Positions 45,145 to 58,127 of a stretch of 64,000 nt of DNA are shown here, in pieces. Location of the stretch: contig JAAROD010000081.1 of assembly GCA_012274445.1 (NCBI GenBank), forward strand, positions 1,302,001-1,366,000, read 5' to 3'. The DNA is from Sclerotiophoma versabilis. Taxonomy: Eukaryota > Ascomycota > Dothideomycetes > Pleosporales > Didymellaceae. Numbering within the stretch: the first letter of the stretch is position 1; every line of letters starts with the position of its first letter. A model generated the notes under the pieces. The model was not told the origin of the DNA and did no database searches. It worked only from the letters and a program-made list of their open reading frames with translations. Position numbers and translations under genes: made by a program.

Positions 45145-48029
45145 CTACCGCACATGCTGCCGCGAAGTCTGGCGCGAGCGAGGAAGGGGAGTCGCGTACT
45201 TAGACACGGGCAGGTCGGAGTACGAGTTGTTATCCTCGAACGACTCGTCCTCTACAATACGGGTGGGCACATCAGGGATGTCGTGGCTTCGGTGCTGCAG
45301 GCTCGTCCTGTCTGGGGTCGTCGAGGCGCTGGCCATGGACATCGATGTGCTTGATCGGTGGGTCAGATCTGGGGTGGGAGGAATGCTAGAGCCACGGCCG
45401 GGGCGCAGCATATCCTCGTCACCGTACTCGCTACCAATTGTCGACTGCGTGCGGCCGTCGGCAGTGGATTGACGGTCCACACTGATGCGGCGCTCGCTGT
45501 GGTTGTCGCCGTCTTCAGTGTCAGCGCGCTGTGCAAGCTGAAGTCCCTCGACCGCAGCGGCGCACTGCTCAGAGATGTTGCGGATGATGTAGGCAATCGC
45601 GTCGGTCTTGTCACGGAGAACACGATCAGCAACATCAACCATAGACTGGTTGGAGAAGCGTTTCGAGTTGCGCGCCGGAGAGTTGTGTAAGCGGTGCTCC
45701 ATGTCGGGTGTAACATCTTCGCCCTCGAGATGTGTGCCGTTGGCGGTGCTTGATCTCGAGCCAGTCTGGTTGTCCACGCCAGCCACGCCGCGAATGGTGC
45801 CAACCTCTGCCTTATCCATCTTAGGAGTTTGCGGTGCCTCAGAATCGTGAAACTCGTCCTCTTCCTCCTCCTCGACGTCCTCGAAGCCCTCTGCCATGTA
45901 GTTGTTCATATCATCCTGGTTCAGGGACTTAACGATGTGCTCCATGTGGTGAGTCTGACCCTCGATGAGAGCACGCAGGTGGAGGACCACACGCTGAGTC
46001 TCATCACGCTGTCGAATGATGGCAGAGTTGGTATGCTGAAGTGCTGAAAGCTCGTTCCTGTTCCTCTTCCTCTCCCTCTCGAGCTCCTCAGCAATCTCTT
46101 GCTGAAGAACAAGGGCTTCCAAAGCATCATCACGCTGTTTCTCAGTTCCAGAAAGGCGGATGGTAAGACGAGCAGCGTCGTCCTTCTGCTGATCGATGAG
46201 GCTAGTAAGACGACGGTTCTCACGCTTGTGGTTTTCAATCTTGACCTTCAGTTCCTGCGTCTCCTTGGTGAGTTGCTCAGCAAAAGTCTGGAACTTGAGA
46301 AACTGCTGCTTCCAGCTCTCAAGCTCCTCAACCAAGAAGTTGTTGCGCTTGGAGACCTTGGATAGCTCCGCATCCATACGACCCTTGAGGTTAATGAAGT
46401 CCTGCCAAGCTTCCTGGGCATCACGAGAGTACTGGTTGCGCTCGCGGACAATCTCGTTAAGGTGGCGCATAGAAACCTTTGTCATCAGTGGCTTCTTGAC
46501 AGATCCACCAAAGATTGCCTTCATTCCACTATTACGGCCCTGTGGTACAATGTTAGCGTCATATACGGAACAGATTGGTTAGGGACTTACGAGCTTCTCG
46601 CACACGTGGTCCATGATGGTCATTACCGCATCCTGATTCCACCACTCTGGGTCCTGAACGCTCTCAACTTCGCCGCGCATGACAATGATTTGACCGGCAG
46701 GGATTAGCTTGCCGCCACCGTAAGCAGATCGCAGATGCTGTGGAACACCAGTCGGCGACACTTCGCCGTTGAGAGCCTGTGTGAGACGCTGAATCATTTT
46801 CGTCCTCTGTCCAGCCGTCAGGGCCGTCGGTGGGCTTGAAGTCAGCACGAAATTTCGGTCCAGGTCTACCACAAGGGCATCGGTTGGAGCGGTGAAAAGC
46901 GATCGGCATTCCGACGTTACACCAAGTATGTACGGACCCGGCTCTTGTACAAGGTCCTTGACGTGACGTGCATGCACGACAGGCACGTACAGACCGCTCC
47001 ACTCATACACCCGAACGCAATATCGCACCGTTTCAGCTGCGATGGTAAGCACTGCAGGGTAGTGGCTGGTAAAGATGATTCGTCGTGTTGGCGATACTGC
47101 GGCCTCGATTACACCAACAATGTTGGGAATGGAGAGACAGGTAAACAGCGGCCACATGGCGAAGTTTTGGAAACCGGTTGGCGAAGAGGGGAACTGGTAG
47201 CACAGGGCATAATCCTTCATATCAATGCGGACTAGGTCGTTTAGACGTGGCGCCGGGAAGCTCAGTATGCGAGACACTTCTTCAGCGTGGAACAAGTTTG
47301 TTGCCTTGTTCCAATGGATCCACATCCCTCGAAGATAGTCGCCAAGCAAGTTGTACAAGGGATACCTGGAGAGGAAACTCAGACAGTACGGGATCCAGTA
47401 GGTCTCGTCAGGGCTGTCAAAGAAGTCCGGTTCGATGCGCCGGCGCAGGTCACGAATCGTTTCGGCCCTCTTCTCATCGGCACGAGACCAGACACGCAGT
47501 GCGATGCCATAGAGAGTGTGAGAAGAATCCTGCTGGAGGACGAAGGAATGGTGTACGCAATGCGGCTGGCTTCGTCCGGTACAGATTTCGACATCGTGAG
47601 GAAAGCAAGCCTATGGCGTGATCAGACCATGCTTTTGAAAAGATGAGGAGGTAAACATACCCGCATAGCGGCGTGAAGAGACCTTGCGATCTCATTGTCT
47701 TGCTCCAACCTAGGACTGCTACCCAAGATCTCTGGCAGCCAAAAGGTGCCCACTGCGCCCTTCATATGCCCGATCTTGCCCTGAGCTGGTGCGGGTGCCT
47801 TTACCCATTGCGACGGTTCCCGGCCGACACCACATACCATATACGCATGGGTCAATGTCTTGGGACTGCGAGCACCTTGTTTGACATTCAAGGTTGATGG
47901 GAGGGGCTGGGTAATGCGCGAATGCAGCGAGGACGTCCGGCTGGGAATGATGAGACTGTGGTCGGTGTTATCCCTCGTAGGAGGGCGGTCATCGCGCGTG
48001 CGAGGACGAAGAGTTAAAGACGGTGCCAT
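45145..48029 (-). CDS. DENN-domain protein with C-terminal coiled coil (putative Rab GEF)
   Basis: Exons 48029-47661, 47610-46591 and 46539-45145 give 927 residues; introns are 50 and 51 nt and both fall between codons. The N-terminal 120 residues are a disordered tail followed by the upstream DENN part (HAYMVCGVGREPSQW and DVEICTGRSQPHCVHHSFVL). The central DENN part is seen around PYCLSFLSRYPLYNLLGDYL, FPSSPTGFQNFAMWPLF and IIFTSHYPAVLTIAAE. The region after exon 2 is a long coiled coil (about residues 475-680), then an acidic linker (EDVEEEEEDEFHD) and a Ser/Thr-rich tail. DENN proteins usually activate Rab GTPases; the target here is unknown. DENN identification is from motif style and order. 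Confidence 0.75.
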
Positions 48030-49993
48030 TGCTGGACTGGGTTACGTTGGTACCGAACCGATCGCGCGACAAGTCCCTGGGTGACGTCCGGAGGGTCCAA
48101 GACTGGGTAGTACTATGGTAAGGACAGAGGGAACATCCGAAGATATTGAAAAGCTCCAGAAGGGCATGCGATGGAGTTCGAACACAATGACAGCAACTCG
48201 ACGAACCCTGCCTGCCGAAAGCTCCGAGTCACCTTGCTGCGTGATTGCAGTGAGGAGTGCTGCAGCAAGGGGAACTCGATGAGGCGGCTGGCTTCTTTTG
48301 GGGACCTGCGGCGCCCTCGAAGCTCGGGCTAGAGCTTGGGGAAGAATCACCCAAGCGCTAGCATGGGTCGGCTTCACAAGTCTCGGTTGGAGGAAATGAG
48401 GGCATGTTCCCTGCCAAATCTGCATTTGACCTCCGAGCATGGTGTAGTCAGGGGTCTGGGCGCCGCCCAGTAAAGGGTGTCGTTTTGTCGTAAAAAGCAA
48501 CGGCTCCTCCGCGACGCACGGCAGCTGACGGCAGCATGCGAACGACATCAAGTGTGCTGAGGTACAAGTCTTCAACCAGCTGCAGTACACGCTTCACAGC
48601 TCATAGCTACTCGTCAAAGACTGCCTTGCAGCTCGAATAGTTAAACCTTGCCGATAGCGATGTCGAACGGTAAGAACCCCCCGCCTTAAGTGGCAATAGC
48701 GTACGGCGCGGTCTCATGCTGAGGACCGTTTCGGGGTGCGATTGAATCGCTGCAGCTTTGTGCACAACGCGAGGGCCATCTGCAGCATGCATCCTCGCAG
48801 AAACGTGCATGAGCAAGCTACGGCGGCTTCCCGCAGGAGCAGGCTCCGCTTTCGGCGAATAAGAACTCGATAATTTTCGAACTTTCCCCTGACTGTCAGC
48901 GAGAGCCTGCAAGGCCTCTGACGCGATGATTGATCGTCATGGTGCTCGAAGTGTGTTAGACTTCTGCAACCAAAAATTAGTCCCATCTGGCTGCAGAAGA
49001 CGCGCACATCAATCTTATCCATAGAGCGTTGAACTGGAGCATTGCCCATCCTATTGGTTGTATCTAGTAACGTACTGCCAGTCGGTTCCGTGGTTTTTGG
49101 CTGCAGTAGGGTTGTGGGGCATGGAGAAGATCATGAAGCTGAAACACTGGCCGACGTTTGCACGATTGTCAAATCGGGAAGATTCGCCCACGGATTCCGC
49201 AGGTTGTGGCTTGCAGAAGACTCAATCCGAACGACTTCTTTCACAGGTCTGTACGTGCGCATCTCGTGCCAGATGTAACCCTCCATGAGATGAATGATAT
49301 CGTTTGATCGGCTCTTGGATAAGCCCAGCTGGCAGGCGAGCGAAGGAGGATGAGCCCGGCTACGTACCCATGGCTGATAAGTTATCACGGACGAAAACTA
49401 CAATGGTGTTAGCTTTGAGTACGCCAGCCTCTTTTTTTCCGTGCTTTATGCGCATTGCTGAAGAAGAAAAGTTTGGATCCAAAGCAGCAATTGGCAGGTG
49501 TCGGAACCGGCGGTTGCGGCTGGCCCGAAAGCATGTTGACAAGCTAACGCCAGCCACATAAACTTTGACGATTTCTAGCCTGCAGCATCTGCTGATTGTT
49601 GCGCACACCAGGACGCTGTCAAAACCTTCGAGCAAGCAGCGCCGAAACTAGATCTGCCATTTCGCAGCGTTGGGTTCTTGAGACATGATTGGTTGGGAGA
49701 GCTCTGCACGGACTGCCAAGCTATCGCAGTTTGTTCACAAATATTGCTCAACAACGTTGTTTTACCAAGTCCAAATTGCCAATCTCATCGGAGAGCTCTA
49801 CTCTATTTCCTAAGCTACTGACGATCCGCATCTCCGAACCGATTGCAGGAACCGTCTGGTAATGATCTAGGATCTAGCCGCGGAGATTTTGATCCTCATG
49901 TTACGGGACCGGTGCTCACATCCCAATCCCAACTAACATGTCAGGCCAAACTATTTTAAGCAGTCTCTGCAGCGTCTGGTATGTCAACATACA
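48030..49993. other. Intergenic between divergent DENN and BCD1 genes
   Basis: Two kilobases that should hold both promoters. A 182-residue minus-strand frame (48042-48590) directly upstream of the DENN start has no recognisable features. The minus strand at 49131-49388 and the plus strand at 49042-49278 both read as plausible peptides over the same bases, so neither is trusted. Confidence 0.4.
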
Positions 49994-51231
49994 ATGAGGC
50001 TCTCAGCACTTGTCGTCGCTCTGCATTGTCTCAGTTGTCTCAGTGACGGTGCTTCAGGCTTTGATCATTGTGTAGTTCTAGACTAACACAAACAGTAACA
50101 TCAAAGAGTCGAGGTACAAGTGTCCAGGTTGTTCTGCACGCACATGTTCGCTGCCATGTGTCAAGCGCCATAAGCAATGGGCGCAGTGCTCAGGCAAACG
50201 AGACCCAACAAAATACATAAAGAAGTCCGAACTGGCAACACCGGCAGGTATAGATCATGACTACAACTTTCTTTCTGGCATCGAACGTGACCTTGAGAAG
50301 TCCGAGAAGTCTGTGACAGAAAAGGGCCTTACTGTTGGTATCAACCCTAAGGGCGACCAGGTTCAAGGAATGAACTATCATTTTGCAACTGCTGGCGTCA
50401 CGGTCATTCGGGCACCCAAGGGGATGAGCAGAGCGAGAGAGAACAAGACACACCGGTCGAAGTCAGGGTAAGATCTCAGTGCCGCACGATCCATTTAGAG
50501 ATGACTGACACTGCCAAAGTAACAGAAATATTATCTGGACAGTCGAGTGGATTGGAGAAGACAAGAACCGGATACTCACGCAGAGCTCTGCTGCAGAACC
50601 GATCTATAGATTACATCCTCTCTTTGAGAGCCCCTTGTCGAAGAAGAAAAGAAAAAGAGGGGCTGAAGCTTTGTCAATCTCGGATTCTGAATCGCCTCAG
50701 GACGTTGCAGGGTCTCAGGAAGCCTTTGTCACGTCGACTCCGGTCGATTCGAATGCGGAAACACCAAAGCTCATGTCTTTATCATCGACGCCCTCAGCAA
50801 CAGGGCAGATCGCAGGAAGCACGGAAACACAAATCTCACAGCCAGACACCACGAAAGCGGGCGCTCCAACAGAGGAGAGATTCGACTTTTACCTCCTGCG
50901 GCCAAGAACGAGCTCAAATCGACGTGTACTCATACCTCTGGCATCCTCCGATACACTCGGCGACGCTCTACGTGGTTGTACAGTTGAAGAGTTTCCAACA
51001 ATTTACTACTTCCCCACAACGACACCGGAGCTGCCTGAGGGATTCATGCTGGATGAGGACTATCGCAAAGAGGAGGGTGAACAGCAGAGAGAATTTGAAG
51101 AGTTGATGAAGGAAGTTGACCCCGAGATCCTGAAGAGACTCAAAGATGACGGGACAAACAGCAAGGTCGATGAAGAGGTGGATAGCAAAAGGATCCTTGA
51201 TGTGCTTAAGCAAGACTTAGGCAGCCTGTGA
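49994..51231 (+). CDS. BCD1: Box C/D snoRNA assembly protein Bcd1 (zf-HIT)
   Basis: Nuclear assembly factor for box C/D snoRNPs. Exons 49994-50048, 50107-50467 and 50526-51231 give 373 residues; both introns are 58 nt. The HIT zinc finger is complete only after splicing intron 1: C12, C15, C24, C27, C32, C36, H40, C46, in the order CLSC, YKCPGC, RTCSLPC, KRHKQWAQC. It is followed by GKRDPTKYIKKSELATPAGI and the FLSGIERDLEKSEK block typical of Bcd1. The central Bcd1 domain continues over exon 3 (NIIWTVEWIGEDKNRILT and FDFYLLRPRTSS). The C-terminus is acidic and helical. Intron 1 acceptor was set at CAAAG (50106) because only that rebuilds the finger. Confidence 0.9.
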
Positions 51232-53583
51232 GTGGACAGCTGCGTCTGTCATATCGGTCATGGCCACTACGCTGTGCCTCGCGGCGTTTCTTCGCATCCA
51301 TGTTCGGATATTGGACGTTATCACCCCGGTCTCCGTTCCGTCTTCCAGCCTTCGCCATTTCTTTTCGATCTCAATTACACTTTTGCTTACTTTGTTTTGC
51401 TTCTCTACGCAACCAATTACTTGCACCACACCCTCTCGGCCTATGCACACAAACAACAGCTCAACCGAGAATTTCCGTGTCGCAACCCCACTTGTTCCTG
51501 ACCTTCGTGACCTATCCCTGCTCAATCCCTGCCCGCCACGCAAGCGAGCCGAAGATTCCACCTTCTGGGCGCCTTATTCAACACTTGGAAGATCTCCGCA
51601 GAAAGGAACGCACCAGCACATGCACTAGCATCTTGCCCCGCCAGGCTAGAATCGAGATTCCATCAGTTGGGACAGTGCAGCCGCGGAACTGGAAGCCGGA
51701 TCTTGGAGAGAAATTAACAACGCACAACATCGGACTTGGCCAGCGTACTGTTGATTCATGGAGTCCGTATTCCGGGTAACGAGGGCTGGAGATCAACGGC
51801 TATCGTGTAATGTGAAGGGTTGGTGGCCTGTTTTTGACGGATTGATCGAACTGCCGAGTAGCAGATCCTGGAAAGCAACCTATAGATTGGCATCAATGCT
51901 CTTCGAGCGACCCACATGCAAACGTCGCTTTTGCATCCTTCGCTGTTGCGATTCACACATGTGCATGGGTAAACATCGAATTCTGCGCCCACAGTATCCG
52001 TTCATCGTGCTCCGCGCCTGTTAGATGTCAGAGTGAAAGTCAGTGTTGACCCCTGGACCCTGTACAGAAACCAAGAACAGATGTCAGTTCAGGACCACAG
52101 CTGATAGGATGAATCGTACCACCAACAAAACTCTTGGAGTCATGGCTTCGGACATGATACCAACCTTGTATCGACTTGTAACGGATTCAATGGATGTGGA
52201 ATCTCCCTTATTCATTCGCACACAGGAGCTCCGAGTAGCAGGGACAGACGTGATGGGCTTGCTAAAGCCATGGCCGAGATTCATTCTGTGGTCCTTCATC
52301 AGCTCTGATGGGAACTCCAAGCGTACCCCTGGTCTGACAGTATTTGAGACAGCTACGCACATTGTACCTCAGCCCGGCTCAGGAAAGTGCTGCATAGACT
52401 GCAACAATGAGGCGAGGAACCTAGAAACAGACCCCTGTACCAACGACGAGAACATTTGAAATCGTCTTCCTCTCGCCAGTGTCGTGCTCTTGACCTCACT
52501 TGCCATTACACTGGACTAATCCTGCCTCCAAACACTTCAGTCGATATGCCCACATCTCGGTCCGCCATGACCCAAACCCCCAGTCTTCCGTGAACATCGC
52601 ACATGCTATTGAAATACAACAGCCAAAACAATCCCACATCATCGCCAGCCATCTAGAGTGAAGCGTCAACAAGACATACCCCAGCATGGCCTTGACCGAT
52701 ACAAACACGCACCAAAGCACTGCTTCCAAGTGCGGCGAAGACAGCTAAACCTAGCTAAGCGTTATCCATGGCTCAAGAGGATAACCCCAGGTTGGATCGC
52801 GGAGAACTCAATGCTCAGCGTTCCATCCACAAACTAGGCCAGAAGACGTGGACAAATGCAAATACCAATCTTGCAATGTGTCTCCCTGCGCGGTCCGGTG
52901 TGTGTTTGTGAAAGCCCCCCTGTGGAGAATACGTGGGCGGGGGTTGGGAGTTGAATGGGTTATTTACTTGGTTTGCAAAAGGGGAGAAGAAGGTAAATAC
53001 TATTTTTGATTTAGATGGTAGTAATTATTTTAGGGGAGTTTTTTATATATATTGTTTATTTGTTTGGGGATTGGAGGGTTTTTTCTTGTGTGAGTTTGTT
53101 TTGCATTGTCTTGCCTTGACTTGTCTTGCCTTACCTTTCGGGGTTGAGATAGTGTGGTAGTGGTAGTGGTAGCGGTTGATATGAGGTTTGGCTGGGATGG
53201 ACCTCCTAACCACAGCACTGTCATAACGTAAACCCCGTGTTGCGCTGATCTTTTGACTGAAGTGTAAAGTCATACAAGTACATGCTGGTGGAATCTACCA
53301 CAGCGCGGGTTGGAAGCGTCCTCGCCAGATGGCAAGAACGACAGTTGAGTTTGCTAGTGTGTATAGATGCATCGTCTGCTTATCACGTGGCCAACGGACC
53401 AGCTACGTACTGACTATAATACACAGACCTCCCGCTATTACTCGCTGTCTCCACGCACCGTCACTCTCGCTCCTGCTCAACGACATGGTACTCACTTTTC
53501 AATTCATAGCTCAGCAGACTCGGCCTCTTTGGCAAGCTCGTGAATAGAGGCATCGATGGAACAGGGTTTGTCGGCAAGGATCG
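51232..53583. other. Intergenic interval: BCD1 and PRP40 3' flanks
   Basis: About 2.3 kb between convergent genes. An ORF at 52109-52459 (plus, 116 residues) and shorter ones near 51.3-51.8 kb have no recognisable domain. A strongly T-rich plus-strand stretch (about 52990-53110) contains TATATATA and may hold poly(A) signals. Confidence 0.4.
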
Positions 53584-56060
53584 CTAATCCTCTTCGATCT
53601 CGCCCTCTTCGCTGCCGGACCGGAGAGCACGGTCGTCTTCCTTGATGGGCTCGGGGACGGGAGTCTTGGACTTACCGCGCGGGTCGGGGCGGGGGGAGTA
53701 ACGTGGGCGCTGAGACCTGTCAATACATCTTCTGATGGATGTAGATAGAATGTGGGAAGGAAAGAGGAACGGAAAGAGTGTGGAACGTACCTTGACATCG
53801 CGGCGGCTGGCACTCGCATCGCTTTCCCTCCTGCGCCGGGAGCTTGCTGTCCTACCAGTGCCGTCGCCGTAGTCGAGACTCACGCTGCCCTCACGTGGAT
53901 CAGCGCGGCTGAGTGGATCAGTGCGGTATGTCCTCTCGCGCTCGACTTCGCGTTCGCGGCGCTCACGGCCGTAGTGATCTCCGACAGAGCTTCGACGGCG
54001 TTCATAGCGATCATCATCGCGATAATCGCGGCGACGCGGAGGCGAAAGACCTGTGCGCTCTGCATCTCTGTATCTAGCCTCGCGGTCCTGCTGGGCGCGC
54101 CTGCGCTCGGCGGCATAAGGGTCATGTTCAGGTGAGCGGGTGCGGGTGCGATGACGGTCACGGCGGTGAGAGTCACCGTTGCGGTACTCACGATCTCTGT
54201 CGCCACGATCGCGCCTGTCCCTGCTCCTCGGGCGCTCATCACGCCTGCGGTCGCGGCGGTCGCTCTCTTTCTCCTTCAGGCGCTGCATGTACTTGTCGAA
54301 GGCGCTCTCGCGAAGGGTATCTGATTTCAGCGCGCGGTACTCGTCTGTTTTCTCAACACGGGGACGTACCGCTTCCCAGCTATCTCCAAGTTCCACAGGG
54401 GGCTCAAGACGCTTGATAACAGAGCGAAGACGGTCGATTGCGTGGCGCTCGTCGGATTCCTCGATCTTGCGTTCGTCTTCTTCGCGCTTCTTGACCTTCT
54501 CGAGAATGTACGAGTAGATGTCATGCATCGACTGTTCGTCAATGTTAGCTGTGCGAGGATCTTTGCGCATGACACTCAAGAAGTCTTCGACCGGGGTCGC
54601 TGTGGTGACCTCGAAACGTTGGTGCTCCAGCACGTCAAGGGCGTAGCGGCGCAAAGTACGGAACTTGCCCGTCTCCTCCTCCAACGCATCCCAGAACAGG
54701 TCAACGGGCGAAGATCCGCTCTGGCCAAGCATGGCCGTATAGCGCGGGTCGTTCTCAATAAGAGGATGGATTTCCTTCCATTTAGTGCCGTATCTGAGCT
54801 TGCCGCTGTCCCTGAGCTCGTTCAGCAGCTTCATAAAGGCGTCTCTGTTCTTGCGCTCGGCGCGGTGCTTGATGCGGCGCTCGGCTTGCACTCGATCGTT
54901 GTGCTCGCGCTGGAGCTGGCGGATGTGCTTCTCGAACTGGTTGAGGACGTCGATGCGGGTCAGCGACTGGAACTTGTCGCTCTTGAACTCATCTTTCTGC
55001 TCGAGCTTGGCCTCGGCCGTCTGCCAGCGGGTAAATGGCTCGAGATCAAGGCTCTGCAGCAGGCCAAGCACGTCGTCGAGCGCAGACTTCCTGCTCTCGG
55101 CCTCCTCTTCTTCGTGCGCCTTCTTGAGGGTGATGATGTACTCCTCGAACAGCTGTCGGCGCTCGTTGTCGTCCTTGGCCGAGCGGAAGATGGTCTCCTC
55201 TTCGATGATGGGCAGCGCTGTCCTCCAGCGGGTGTAGTACTTGATCTCGGGGTGGGAGCGAAGCATGGCGGTGAAGTCTGAGCGCAGCTTCGCCTGGCGG
55301 TCCTGCTCCTTGTGCTTCTCCTGCGCGCGCAGGTCCTCGCAGTATCTCCGGAAAGCCTCCTCGCGCTTCTCGGGCTCGGGGATGGCGCGCCAGTTGGCGT
55401 CTTTGACACCAGCGCGCACAGCCTGTGACCAGTCCCAGTCAGGCTGGACCTTCATCTGCTTGAGGACCTTCATGAAGGCAGCCTCGGCCTCCTGCGCATT
55501 GGAGAACTGCAGCTCACTGCCCGTCGAGAACTCTACCCTCGGCCTGTCCCCGCCGAACCCGCCATCGCGCTCTCGGTCGAAGTCGCGGTCGCGGTCGCGG
55601 TCGCGGTCACGGTCGCGGCGTTCAGGTCGGTACTCGTCACGCTCCGGGCGCCGGAAGTCGTTCGCAGGAGGAAGCTGCGTAGGGCCCGCAGCCCATCCTG
55701 CAGGCCCGGCCGGTGGGCGCTGCGGTGGCATGTTCGCCTGGGCTTGGTCGATCTTCTTCTGGACGTCGTCGGGGACGGTCCAGGTCGTCTGGCGCGACTC
55801 TTTGTGGTAGTAGTACGGCTTGCCCTCTGGCGTGAGCTGCCTCGCCCAGCCGGTGCCTTCGAGCGCGCGCTGCCCGTGTTAGCACCCATTGCCTGCGCAG
55901 TGTCGTCCCAGCATACCTCGACTTCATCCTTCAGCTCGTCAGGCTTCTCCCACGTTGTCGCATTGGTCGCGGCGTTGTGGTAGTACTCTTTGCCGTCTGC
56001 AGTCTTCACTGCTCGCCAGGCAGAGGCAGGCATGCCCATTGGGGGCGCGTAGCCGTTCAT
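53584..56060 (-). CDS. PRP40: Pre-mRNA-processing factor Prp40 (WW and FF domains)
   Basis: U1 snRNP-associated splicing factor linking 5' splice site and branch-site complexes. Exons 56060-55917, 55869-53791 and 53709-53584 give 782 residues. Two WW domains: residues about 14-44 (WRAVKTADGKEYYHNAATN, ending TTWEKP) and about 55-85 (WARQLTPEGKPYYYHKESRQ, ending TTWTVP). Intron 1 falls between them. A Pro/Gly linker and an RD-dipeptide run lead to a series of FF domains (roughly residues 150-560; for example FMKVLKQMKVQPDWDWSQAV and FMKLLNELRDSGKLRYGTKW). The tail is Arg/Asp/Ser-rich and ends in SGSEEGEIEED. Intron 2 is 81 nt and in frame. Start chosen at MNGYAPPMG; an in-frame ATG 34 codons upstream adds atypical sequence. 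Confidence 0.92.
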
Positions 56061-56257
56061 CGCGACAAGTGGCTGACGTTGTGTCGTCGAGTGTGGGCAA
56101 CGCAAGGTCGCGCTCCACTGGAAGTTTTGGCATCGCCGCGCATTGACCACTGATCCCTGCATGGGGAAGCTCCACCACCTTCACGGACCTGGCCGCACGT
56201 GAGCTTCGCCCATCCACTTCGGCCTGCCACTCGTCTGGCGAGCTTGCAGCAAAGGTG
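56061..56257. promoter_or_regulatory. Compact divergent promoter, PRP40 / TRS65
   Basis: Only 197 bases separate the two start codons, so both promoters and leaders overlap here. No TATA box is evident. Confidence 0.6.
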
Positions 56258-58127
56258 ATGGGCTCGGAAGAACCACCGCGAGCCAGTCTCGAGTTCGCCG
56301 AAAGCTCTGTCCTCGAGGCACTGGCGCCCGCGGCTTCGAAGATTGACATCGAAGAGGCGTTCAATTCGTGGGACGGCACTGTCGAGGATGAGGGCGCATC
56401 AGTCTTGCCCTTTGTAAAGCAAAGACACGTACTGCTGTTTGGTACGTGTAGCCGTTGTAATTGCCCAGACAAGCCTCTTACTTATGCACAGGCCAGATGA
56501 ACTGCTCTCAGTATATGTCGTCTTCCGAACGCCATTGCTGGAGGATGAAGTACTGAAGTCATATCTTGACCGTCTGGCTGTCAGCCTCGATGTCTTTGCT
56601 TTTGGTACAGCACCAGGCCCGGATCAGGAGGCAAAAGCGTTACCGAAGGAGTTGATCTACTCGCAGACAATCAAGGATACCAACGAGCCTACGATTGTGC
56701 TTCACGAGAGTGGTGACACAAAGCACGCATATGTGTTCTGGAAAGTCGAGGTTGCCATAGGTGGGTCTTCAGTACAGCTTGTCGGTCATCTCGCTGATAT
56801 TTTGCAGCTCGACCTCAGGGCCGATTTCACAAGCCTGCTATATACTTCCAACCCACCGCGTCTCTGAAGCCTGGTGTCACGGCTAAGCAGAAGGAATCTC
56901 ATGATGAGTACCTGCCTAGTCGGGTTCCGCCTGCTCTCAATCTTCTACAGTCGTTTGAACATGATCCAGCGCTGGCAGGAATCCATCCCCGACTATCAGC
57001 TATGAGGATCAGCAAGATGGCACCATCGGCACCTCTTGGCCGAGAGATGGTACGACCCATCAAGACAGGTCAGCGACCTCTCTTCCGTGTGGTGCCACCT
57101 TTGATGTGGAGGACCAGGTTCGCCAAGGTGCACACATCGTTAGCTGACTTGTCGTTGATGGCTTCGCTCGATATCGAAGTCGCGCAATACACCTCATACA
57201 ACATCAGGATCAAGAAGGTCGATTTGTCGCTACAAGGAGGCGACATCAAAGCTCTGACGAACGTCGACTCTGTAGCAACCTCCAGCCCCGGCGATCAGTT
57301 GAGTTATTTGTACAAGGTTACCCCAGATGTCGGCCCTGATGGCGCGCCGGCACTTGGAAGCAAAGGACACACACTCATTCTGAACATCGAGGCCGACGTG
57401 CTGGTGTCGGATGATTGCCAGCCGCACGTTGCCATCCAGTGGAAGACGTTGGTAGACTTTGCGAGCGAGCAGCAGTCGAACCTGATTAAAGCGGCACATA
57501 GGCTGAGCAGTGCCTCACATGCTGGCAGCATAAAAAGCCCCGACAGCCTTCCGGCTCACGATACGCAAGAATCGGATGCGTCAAGCAATGCGATCAACGT
57601 CACCCTGACCATCTCAGGCCCGCCAAGCGTTCAGGTTGGGAAGCCGTTCCACTGGGATGTCTTCATTGTCAACCGCTCAGATAAGGTCAGAAGGCTAGCC
57701 ATAATGGTGATAGCCAAGAGGAAACGAGAAGCACACCGGCCACAGTCATCGGCATCCTCGATTGGTGGGCACGGTGCGGAGAAGAAGGAGCTGCTTGCGA
57801 CTGCTGTGCTTGACGAGAACACTGTTTACGGCAGGCAAAAGGGGGCGAAGACTGAATGCGCCGAGCTTGTGTGTCTGACAACGGACATCCGGCTGGGGTG
57901 AGTCGCGTACCTGGGAGGCAGGCTTGGTCGATCGGGCTAACATTCACAGACAACTGTCGCCGGGCTCATGCTACACAGCAGACTTGAAATTCGTCGCGCT
58001 CTCTGCTGGTGTACAGTCGGTGGAGTCGATTCGAGTAATTGATCTTGCTACAAACGAGACGGCAGACATTCGCGAGGTGCCAAGCATTGTAGCGGTGGAG
58101 AAGACGAAGGAGACGAGGGAGCTTTGA
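56258..58127 (+). CDS. TRS65: TRAPP subunit Trs65
   Basis: Fungal-specific TRAPPII subunit; TRAPPII promotes Rab11/Ypt31-type activation at the late Golgi. Exons 56258-56441, 56497-56760, 56808-57897 and 57950-58127 give 571 residues; introns are 55, 47 and 52 nt. Conserved segments: FDELLSVYVVFRTPLLEDEV near the N-terminus (rebuilt by the acceptor at 56496), RFHKPAIYFQPTASLKPG after intron 2, and the C-terminal beta-rich block with ISGPPSVQVGKPFHWDVFIV and LSPGSCYTADLKFVALSAGV. Alternative acceptors for introns 1 and 2 exist a few bases away, but these choices give the best family match. Exon 2 otherwise reads through intron 2 to a stop at 56865-56867. Confidence 0.87.

Noticed and set aside
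48042..48590. 182-residue minus-strand frame just upstream of the DENN gene start
   Set aside because: No recognisable motif; it lies where the DENN promoter and leader must be. Kept only as part of the intergenic entry.
49042..49388. Overlapping peptides on both strands that each look protein-like
   Set aside because: The two strands give equally plausible peptides over the same bases, showing that appearance alone is not evidence; no intron or start supports either.
54442..55281. 279-residue plus-strand frame opposite PRP40
   Set aside because: Antisense of FF-domain coding sequence; Leu/Val/Glu richness arises from reversed Lys/Glu/Arg codons.
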